Source: CAZCJA01 sp964499015 (lineage in GTDB: Bacteria; Elusimicrobiota; Elusimicrobia; F11). Taken from it: 47,828 nt of DNA. Below the pieces are notes generated by a model. It was not told the origin of the DNA. It made no database searches and was given only the letters and a program-made list of their open reading frames with translations. Below, in pieces: positions 41,534-47,828 of the stretch (the stretch's first letter is position 1; the number at the start of each line of letters is the position of its first letter). The position numbers and the translations under genes are program-made. Where the stretch lies: NCBI GenBank assembly GCA_964499015.1, contig CAZCJA010000006.1, positions 1 to 47,828 on the forward strand, written 5' to 3'.

Positions 41534-44304
41534 CGTTTCTCGCGCCCTCCTTCTTGTGGCTGCTGCCGCTGGTGGGCGTTCCGCTCCTATTGCATTTGCT
41601 GAACAAGCGCCCGCCGAAGCTCGTCACCTTCAGCCACATCAAATGGATCCAAGACGCCCACCGCAAACGCATGCCCAAGAAAAATCTGAAAGATTTTCTT
41701 CTCATGCTCATGCGCATGCTGATTCTTTTGGCGTTGATCCTGTTCTTCGCCCGGCCGGTGATTCGCCAAGGCAAATTGATCGGCGGGCAGGACGATAACT
41801 CCACGTTGATTGTGCTCTTGGATGTGTCGGCCTCGATGGGCGCGGTGGCAGAGGGCCGCTCCGCGTTGCAGAAAGCGTCCACCAATTTGCGCGACATGCT
41901 GCGCGAGATGCCGCCGTCGGCGCGCGTGGGGTTGGTGGCGTATTCCGATCGCGTGGAAACCGAATTCGCGCCCACCGCCGACCGCTCCAAGATTTTGTCG
42001 TTCCTCGACGATCTTGAGGTGGTGCCGCGGCCGACCGCCATCAAACCGGCGCTCGACATCGCCTACGTGATGCTCTCGCGCCAATCCAAAACCAAAAAAT
42101 CCCTGCTTGTGCTCACCGACAATCAGGAAACGCAGTGGACCGCGCTGACCAAAGGCGGCGGCACCATCGAACAATTTGATCCGACGGTGTCGGTGCTGGT
42201 GTGGGAAGTGGGGCAAGGCAAACCCAATCACGGCGTCTCCAGTGTGGGCCTGCAGTTGACGGAAGAAGGCACGCTGAAAGGCGGCTGGTCTTTGCACAAG
42301 TCCAAGCAAGAACGCTCCGCGGTGACCTGGCAGTTGAAATTGAACGGCGGAATCGTCGGTCAAGGCTCGGTGGATTCTGTTAAGCCGGGCGAGAGTTTGC
42401 CGCTGGAAGCGCGCCTGCCCAAAGGCGGCGCCTATTCCGGTTCGCTCGATTTGGCGCCGGACGCCGCCGCCTTCGACAACACCTTTTATGTGGCGGGCCG
42501 CATCCCCAAAGGGTTTCGCGTGCTGGTGGTGGAAGGGGAAACCGGCCTCGCCCCGTCGGACTCCGAAAGTTATTACTTAAAGCTGGCGTTGGAATCCCCG
42601 CGCGATCCGCGGCTGGAATTGATGCGCGTGGTGTCGGTGGAAGCGTTTACGCCGGAGATGCTCAGCGGCTATGACGTGCTGGTCCTCGCGAATGTGGGGA
42701 ACTTGAAAGGCGCGGAGGACGCGGTGAACGCGTGGACGCAGAACGGCGGCCACCTTTTGCTTACGGCGGGCTCGCGCTGGCAGGACTCGCGCGCCACACT
42801 CGGGCTGTTCCGCACGCGGGTCGCCGCGGCGACCGCGCAAACAATACGCGCGCCCTTAAACCCCAAAGAGTTGGGCCTGACGGGAACCGATTTTGAATGG
42901 TCGAGCGTGAAGGTGCAGAAATATTTGCCGGTGGACGGCGTGGCCGATGCCGATAAATTGCTCGCGCTCAGCAACGGCGACCCACTTCTGATCAAGAAAA
43001 ACGCGGGCCGCGGCACCGTGTATTTGTTTACCAGCTCCATCGACCGCGCTTGGAACAATTTGCCGTCCAAACCCATTTACGCGCCGCTCATGCGCGAACT
43101 GCTGTCGCGCCTGGCCGATCCGGTCGGCGAAGCGTCGCTGCTTCAGGGCGTTGTGGACCAGCCCTTTGAACTCCTTTTGCCCGCCGATATCACCACCGTC
43201 AGCGTGATCGGGCCCGATGGCACCTCCACCGCCGCTCGTGTGGACGCGCAAGGCCGCCTGCGCATTCCGCCGGTGTCTCAGCCCGGCTTGTACCGCGTCG
43301 GCACCAGCCGCAAAGAGGCCGACCTCACCTTCGCCGTGAACATCGACCGCTTGGCCGAGGAGGGAAATTTTGAGCGGCCGTCCGCCGGCGAACTCGAAGC
43401 CATTTTTCCGAATGCGTACGTGCAGCTCATTGCGCCCGACACCAAGAGTGAAGCGTTTGTGTCCGGCGCGCTCGAAGGCGTCGACGCCACGCCGAAACTT
43501 TTGTTCCTGATTATTCTCTTTCTCATCGTTGAGACAATCCTCGGACTACCTCTCATGCGAAAAACGACATTCGCATGCGTTCTTTTGTCGTTACTGGTTG
43601 TTCCGGCTTCTTCTGGAGAAGGCAATCGCTTCGTTTATACACAGCTCAAACACAGCGGAAATTGGGATCCGTATCCGCAAGCGCACGAGGGACTTTTCGA
43701 GATGATCACCAGCATGACCAACATCCCGCTGGTGAAAGAACGGCGCATTGTCGATCTCTCCAGCGCGCAGTTGTTCGACGCGCCGTCGATCTTCGTCAAA
43801 GGCAATTCGGCGCTGACGTTCACCGCTAAAGAGAAATCCCGGCTCAAGCAGTACATCGACCGCGGCGGTTTTGTGTTTTTCGACGACTCATTGGCCGATG
43901 CAAAAGGCCCGTTTGCCGAATCGGTGCGATCGATCATGCGCGAGTTGTACCCGGGCCAGCCGATGGAGAAGCTGGGCTTGGACCACGCGGTGTTTCGCTC
44001 GTTCTTTTTGCTGCGCGCCGTCGCCGGCCGGCGCATCGCGCAAAAATATTTGGAAGGCCTCAATGTCGGCGGCCAAGGCGGCGGCGAAGGCCGCACCGCG
44101 GTGATTTATTGCGCCAACGATTTGCTGGGCGCCTGGGTGAAGGACACCTTCGGCCAGTATGTGTATTCCTGCGAGCCCGGCGGGGAACCCCAGCGCTGGG
44201 AAGCGTTCAAGCTCACGCTCAACGTGGTTTATTTCTCGCTGACGGGGACTTACAAGAAAGACGCGATCCATCAGCCGTTCATTGAGAGGAAATTGGGGTT
44301 TTGA
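41530..44304 (+). CDS. BatA-VWA protein fused to DUF4159
   Basis: A 924-residue protein. Residues 1-75 are the BatA N-terminal domain (FLAPSFLWLLPLVGVPLLLH and a second helix MLILLALILFFARPV). A VWA domain follows with MIDAS LDVSASMG (Asp98), then a long beta-rich region with a GATase-like part (~330-460). A transmembrane helix is at ~658-672 (FLIILFLIVETILGLPL). Directly after it, MRKTTFACVLLSLLVVPAS (from Met676, ATG 43555) reads as a fresh signal peptide, followed by a DUF4159 domain to the end (FVYTQLKHSGNWDPYP, RGGFVFFDDS). No stop separates the two parts. It works with MoxR and DUF58 at the inner membrane, probably in envelope maintenance. Confidence 0.85.
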   Translation: MTFLAPSFLWLLPLVGVPLLLHLLNKRPPKLVTFSHIKWIQDAHRKRMPKKNLKDFLLMLMRMLILLALILFFARPVIRQGKLIGGQDDNSTLIVLLDVSASMGAVAEGRSALQKASTNLRDMLREMPPSARVGLVAYSDRVETEFAPTADRSKILSFLDDLEVVPRPTAIKPALDIAYVMLSRQSKTKKSLLVLTDNQETQWTALTKGGGTIEQFDPTVSVLVWEVGQGKPNHGVSSVGLQLTEEGTLKGGWSLHKSKQERSAVTWQLKLNGGIVGQGSVDSVKPGESLPLEARLPKGGAYSGSLDLAPDAAAFDNTFYVAGRIPKGFRVLVVEGETGLAPSDSESYYLKLALESPRDPRLELMRVVSVEAFTPEMLSGYDVLVLANVGNLKGAEDAVNAWTQNGGHLLLTAGSRWQDSRATLGLFRTRVAAATAQTIRAPLNPKELGLTGTDFEWSSVKVQKYLPVDGVADADKLLALSNGDPLLIKKNAGRGTVYLFTSSIDRAWNNLPSKPIYAPLMRELLSRLADPVGEASLLQGVVDQPFELLLPADITTVSVIGPDGTSTAARVDAQGRLRIPPVSQPGLYRVGTSRKEADLTFAVNIDRLAEEGNFERPSAGELEAIFPNAYVQLIAPDTKSEAFVSGALEGVDATPKLLFLIILFLIVETILGLPLMRKTTFACVLLSLLVVPASSGEGNRFVYTQLKHSGNWDPYPQAHEGLFEMITSMTNIPLVKERRIVDLSSAQLFDAPSIFVKGNSALTFTAKEKSRLKQYIDRGGFVFFDDSLADAKGPFAESVRSIMRELYPGQPMEKLGLDHAVFRSFFLLRAVAGRRIAQKYLEGLNVGGQGGGEGRTAVIYCANDLLGAWVKDTFGQYVYSCEPGGEPQRWEAFKLTLNVVYFSLTGTYKKDAIHQPFIERKLGF

Positions 44305-44332
44305 AAATGAAATGCAATGTGGCAAAGCGCGA

Positions 44333-44418
44333 ATTCCTCCCCGTGTCGTACAACGGGGAGGCAAGGTGGGGTAACGTAACCCCTCCTAACCTCCCCACTG
44401 GAAAACGTGGGGAGGAAT
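44333..44418 (+). repeat. Palindromic repeat, complete copy
   Basis: An 86-bp element with three hairpins. Hairpin A is CCTCCCCGT (44336) / ACGGGGAGG (44353). The middle one is GGGGT / ACCCC, with outer AGG/CCT pairs around a T-T mismatch. Hairpin B is CCTCCCCAC (44390) / GTGGGGAGG (44407). The ends are ATTCCTCC and GGAGGAAT, so the whole unit can also close on itself. It fills most of the 130-bp gap between the BatA-DUF4159 and VWA genes. Its last bases (GGGGAGGAAT) resemble a Shine-Dalgarno, 19 bp before the next ATG. Confidence 0.9.
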
Positions 44419-44434
44419 ACCCACTCTTTAAAAA

Positions 44435-46489
44435 ATGAATAGGCTGTTACTCATCCTTCGCCTCTGTGTGTTCGCGCTGATCATCTTCATTGCCGCGCGG
44501 CCGGTGGTGGTGCGTCCGGAAAGCGGGGCGTCGCGGTGGGCGGTTTTGCTCGATACCTCCAAGAGCATGCGCGTTAAAGATCCGGTGGAGCGGTTTGATG
44601 CGGCCAAGAAAATCGTGGCGTCGTTTATGGACGCCTATTCCGGGTCGCGCCTGTTTCGTTTCGCGGACGCGCCCGCGGCGATGGAAGAGAAAAATTTAAA
44701 TCAGATCCAACCGGATGGGGACAAAACCAATTTGGCCGAAGCGGTGAAGATTGCGCTGGCCGAGCCGGGCGTGAAAGGCGCGGTCATCGTCACTGATGGC
44801 CGCCACGTGGGCGGGGGCGACCCGGTGTCGGAGGCGGTGGCCGCGGGCAAACCGATTGTGCTGGTGGGATTGGGCGACAAGAATTTGTTTCGCGATATTG
44901 CCGTGCGCTCCATTCAAAGCCCGCCGTTCGCGTTCAAAAATATTCCGGTGTCGCTCTCGGCCACGGTGAGCGCCATTGGCTTCGCGGGCAAGAAAATCAC
45001 GGTGCGGCTGAAGCAAGGCGAAACCGTTTTAAGCTTGCAGACGGTGGAGGTGGCCTCCAACGACAGCGACACCGGCGTTTCCTTCTCCTGGACGCCGAGT
45101 TCCATCGGCTCCAAAACACTGACGGTCGAAGCCACCGAACACGAAGGCGAAGTCACGAAACTCAATAATCGTAAGGACGTGACCTTCGACGTCGGACGCG
45201 ACCGTTTCCGCGTGCTGTACATTTGCGGGCGTCCCGGCCCCGAATACGGAATGCTGCGCTACCAATTTAAATCCGACCCGGCGGTGGAGCTGGTCACCTT
45301 CGTGATTTTGAGGAACGCGATGAACACCGCCACCATTCCCGATTCGGAATTATCGCTGATTCCGTTTCCGACGCAGGACATTCTCATTCAACAGATGCCG
45401 ACCTTCGACTTGGTGGTTTTCGAAGAGTTTGCCTACCGCCAGTTCGGCCTGATGCCGACCATCATGCAGGCGATCAAAAAGAAAGTGGAAGACGGCGGCG
45501 CGTTCCTGCTCATGGGCGAGACCGATGCGTTCGCCCAGGGCAACGATTACGACCTGCCCGGCATTCGTGAAATGATTCCCGTGGAATTTTATCCGCGCGG
45601 CGCGGCGGTGATCGAAGAGAGCCAGCGCCTGCGCGTAAAGACGCCGCAGCATCCGATTTTCCGCATCGATCCCGATCCCGCGCGCAACAAAGCGCTGTGG
45701 GAATCCGTGGTCGAGTTGGACGGTTTCGCGCCGGTCACCGCGGTTAAGCCCGGCGCGGTGGTGCTCGCGGATATTGAGAAAGGCGGGCGCACGTACCCGG
45801 TGTTCACGGTGTGGCGCCACGGACGCGGACGTGTTGCCGCGTTATCAACGCGGACCACATGGCGTTGGGCGATGCGGAACGAAGCCGCGAGCCCCGTGTA
45901 TCAGCAATTGTGGAAGAACATGGTGCTGTGGCTCACGCACTCGGACGAATACAACACCGTGCGCATCGCGCTCGAAGGCCGCACCGCGCGCTTGGGGGAA
46001 GAAGCGACCCTGCGTGTTTGGGTGTTCGACGAATATTTCAAGCCGCTGCCAGACGCGGAAATAAAAGTTCTGTTAAAAAATCCCAAGGGCGTTGAGGCGC
46101 CGGTCTCCATGCGAGCCGAATCGGACGGCGTGTTCTCGGGATCGTTTCAAGCTGAGATGCTCGGCCAGCATGAAGCGGCGGTGTGGGTGACGCGCGCCGG
46201 CAAACGCTACGGCACGGACCGTTCCACGTTCCGCGTGCTCGAAAGCAATTTTGAAGAAGAAGATTTGCGGCCCGACGTGACGCTGCTCAAAGAACTCGCG
46301 CAGAGCACCGGCGGGCGGTTTATTCCCGCGGCGGATTTCTCGGTGGCGTTTTTTAAACAGTACGAAGAAGAGCTGACCAAAAAGACCGGGCGGAAGATTC
46401 TGTTGTGGAACTCGCCGTGGGTGCTTTTGCTGGTGTTGGTGTTTCTCGGATTTGAATGGGTGCTGCGCAAACGGAGGGGCCTGCCGTGA
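44435..46489 (+). CDS. VWA domain membrane protein with GATase-like domain
   Basis: A 684-residue protein. A first membrane helix at ~4-22 (LILRLCVFALIIFIAARPVV) is followed at once by a VWA domain with MIDAS DTSKS (40-44) and VTDGRHVGGGDPV. Two beta-rich segments follow, then a class I glutamine amidotransferase-like domain (~265-470; VLYICGRPGPEYGMLRY, GGAFLLMGETDAF) probably lacking catalytic residues. A last Ig-like region and a C-terminal helix (~660-677) end in basic KRRG. It is the second VWA protein of the moxR operon. It overlaps the DUF2723 gene as GTGA. Confidence 0.85.
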   Translation: MNRLLLILRLCVFALIIFIAARPVVVRPESGASRWAVLLDTSKSMRVKDPVERFDAAKKIVASFMDAYSGSRLFRFADAPAAMEEKNLNQIQPDGDKTNLAEAVKIALAEPGVKGAVIVTDGRHVGGGDPVSEAVAAGKPIVLVGLGDKNLFRDIAVRSIQSPPFAFKNIPVSLSATVSAIGFAGKKITVRLKQGETVLSLQTVEVASNDSDTGVSFSWTPSSIGSKTLTVEATEHEGEVTKLNNRKDVTFDVGRDRFRVLYICGRPGPEYGMLRYQFKSDPAVELVTFVILRNAMNTATIPDSELSLIPFPTQDILIQQMPTFDLVVFEEFAYRQFGLMPTIMQAIKKKVEDGGAFLLMGETDAFAQGNDYDLPGIREMIPVEFYPRGAAVIEESQRLRVKTPQHPIFRIDPDPARNKALWESVVELDGFAPVTAVKPGAVVLADIEKGGRTYPVFTVWRHGRGRVAALSTRTTWRWAMRNEAASPVYQQLWKNMVLWLTHSDEYNTVRIALEGRTARLGEEATLRVWVFDEYFKPLPDAEIKVLLKNPKGVEAPVSMRAESDGVFSGSFQAEMLGQHEAAVWVTRAGKRYGTDRSTFRVLESNFEEEDLRPDVTLLKELAQSTGGRFIPAADFSVAFFKQYEEELTKKTGRKILLWNSPWVLLLVLVFLGFEWVLRKRRGLP

Positions 46490-47828
46490 TTCCTCCCCGT
46501 GACGTCCAACGGGGAGGCAAGGAGGGGTATCAATTGGATACCCCTCCTAACCTCCCCACTGTAAAGCGTGGGGAGGAATTCGTTCCCGTTATTCTCTTCG
46601 CCCTTTTCTTTTCTATCTACACCTTCTTTTCCGCCGCCTCGGTGACCACCGGCGATTCGGGGGAGTTTATGACCAGCGCGGCCACGTTGTCGTTTGCGCA
46701 TCCGCCGGCGTACCCGCTGTATTCACTGGCGGGCAAAGCGTTTATCTCCGCGGTGCCGTTTGGCTCGATTCCGTATCGCCTCAATATCTTTTCCGCGTTT
46801 CTCTCCAGCCTCGCACTGATGTTGATTTTTATCCTGGCCGAGAGCCTGCTAAAAAACAAAACGCACGCCGTTCTGGTCGCGATTGTCGTCGGTGTGACGC
46901 GTTCGTTTTTTCACAACTCCTTGGTCACGGAAGTGTTCGCATTGAACACGCTGTTCATCGCGGGCATTTTACTGGCGCTGTACCACCGCCAATGGCTGCT
47001 GAGCGCTTTCTTGATCGGGCTCGGCGCGGGCAACCATCAAATCGTGATCTTCTTTATTCCGGTGGCGCTCTACGGACTTTATCGTGACACGCCGAAACCG
47101 GAATGGGTGAAAACCGGCTTGCTGATGGCGGTCGCGGGGCTGATCGGGCTCTCGGTGTACGCGATGCTGCCGGTGCGGTCGCGGCAAACGCCGCCGCTCA
47201 ATTGGGGCGACCCGACAACGATCAGCAAAACCTGGCGCATCATGACGCGCGCCGATTACGGCACGCTCACGCTGTCCATTGGCGAGGCGCCGGCGCGCAC
47301 GTTCGGCAATCAGGCGAAACAACTCAAGCAATTCGCCCAACAGATGGCGCTGGAAACGCCGTGGTGGGTGCTTTTATTGGGCTTCGGCGGTTTGATCATT
47401 GGAATTTCGCGCCGCGAGCGTTTTTTCTCCTCTTTGCTCATGACGTTTATTTTTGCGGGCCCCGTTTTTTATCTTCTCGGAAACCTGCCGTTCACCGCGC
47501 AGTCGGTGGGAATCATGGGACGTTTTATGATTTGGCCGGTTCTCATGCTTGTCCTGGGGTTGTGCGCGTTTCGCCACCGCATTTGGACGCTGGTGTTTTT
47601 GGCGTTGGTGGTGGTGATCGTGGCGCCTCAGCGGTTCATTGAGGGAATGGAGGTGCGCCACGGCCGGCTCGCGCACGATTACGGCACGGCGATGCTGCGC
47701 TCCTTGCCGCCGCGCGCCGCTTTGTTTATGGATGGGGGCGACGACGCGTTTTATTCGCTGGCGATGCTGCATTACGTGATGGGGAAACGCCCCGACGTGC
47801 TTCTGCACGATCGCGGCGGGTTGATCTA
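46486..47828 (+). CDS. DUF2723 multi-pass membrane protein, N-terminal part (runs off the window)
   Basis: The frame is open from GTG 46486, overlapping the VWA stop (GTGA), to the end of the window, giving 447 codons so far. DUF2723 proteins are membrane proteins related to GT39/PMT-type glycosyltransferases. The diagnostic segment GDSGEFMTSAATLSFAHPPA, followed by YPLYSLAGKAF, lies at ~60-90, with many hydrophobic helices after it. The first ~31 residues come from the palindromic repeat (PPRDVQRGGKEGYQLDTPPN and onward), and the native protein seems to begin near FVPVILFALFF. No conventional start codon lies in frame between the repeat and the conserved GDSGEF region. The DUF2723 call is firm; the exact start is not. 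Confidence 0.85.
   Translation, partial: MIPPRDVQRGGKEGYQLDTPPNLPTVKRGEEFVPVILFALFFSIYTFFSAASVTTGDSGEFMTSAATLSFAHPPAYPLYSLAGKAFISAVPFGSIPYRLNIFSAFLSSLALMLIFILAESLLKNKTHAVLVAIVVGVTRSFFHNSLVTEVFALNTLFIAGILLALYHRQWLLSAFLIGLGAGNHQIVIFFIPVALYGLYRDTPKPEWVKTGLLMAVAGLIGLSVYAMLPVRSRQTPPLNWGDPTTISKTWRIMTRADYGTLTLSIGEAPARTFGNQAKQLKQFAQQMALETPWWVLLLGFGGLIIGISRRERFFSSLLMTFIFAGPVFYLLGNLPFTAQSVGIMGRFMIWPVLMLVLGLCAFRHRIWTLVFLALVVVIVAPQRFIEGMEVRHGRLAHDYGTAMLRSLPPRAALFMDGGDDAFYSLAMLHYVMGKRPDVLLHDRGGLI
46489..46579 (+). repeat. Palindromic repeat, complete copy inside the DUF2723 reading frame
   Basis: A 91-bp copy with the same three-hairpin layout. Hairpin A is CCTCCCCGT (46492) / ACGGGGAGG (46509). The middle hairpin is perfect, AGGAGGGGTATC (46520) / GATACCCCTCCT (46537). 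Hairpin B is CCTCCCCAC (46551) / GTGGGGAGG (46568). The ends are ATTCCTCC and GGAGGAAT. It starts on the last base of the VWA stop codon and has no stop in the DUF2723 frame. Confidence 0.92.

Overview
This window looks like chromosomal DNA of a diderm (Gram-negative-type) bacterium of fairly high GC. An outer membrane is implied by a TonB-dependent receptor and a LolA-like carrier. The mix of type III glutamine synthetase, two GH57 alpha-glucan enzymes, a DUF4912 protein, BatA/DUF4159/DUF2723 proteins and a secreted protein with a FlgD-like C-terminus fits Elusimicrobiota or a neighbouring deep lineage best. That placement is inference; no rRNA is present to confirm it. No rRNA, tRNA, CRISPR array or transposase gene was seen.

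Layout. Positions 1-4034 hold an alpha-glucan cluster: the end of a GH57/DUF3536 protein, a SEC-C protein, a GT5 N-terminal domain fused to DUF4912, and a GH57/DUF1957 enzyme. Positions 4062-6435 carry glnN behind a strong promoter and a leader with two mutually exclusive hairpins. Positions 6458-9817 are a B12 uptake and salvage unit: cobalamin riboswitch, btuB-like receptor, DUF71 ATPase and cobO. A methyltransferase with a zinc ribbon follows. Positions 10762-17917 are the translation operon rimP-nusA-infB-rbfA-nrnA-truB-ribF, then rpsO and pnp, each with regulatory structures. Positions 20667-29628 hold accB, ftsK, lolA, a RodZ-like gene, pgsA, pgpA, an SGNH hydrolase, recA and a Xer recombinase, mostly with overlapping or touching ends.

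From 29625 to 39405 most genes lie on the minus strand: thiolase, SDR, a Gdt1-family transporter, a thermonuclease, and many small secreted or membrane proteins. Several of these appear to be transcribed leaderless from a shared TGnTAAyCT element 6-7 bases from the ATG. Within this stretch, 37679-39405 is an AT-rich three-gene minus-strand cassette: a SIR2-like DUF4917 protein, a small zinc ribbon, and a membrane-anchored beta-rich protein. It looks horizontally acquired and is the best candidate in the window for an undescribed system, probably anti-phage defence.

Positions 39565-47828 are a strong promoter followed by moxR, DUF58, a BatA-VWA-DUF4159 fusion, a second VWA protein and a DUF2723 membrane protein that runs off the window. 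A palindromic repeat family (three copies: 27420, 44333, 46489) is concentrated here, and one copy is translated in frame at the start of the DUF2723 gene.
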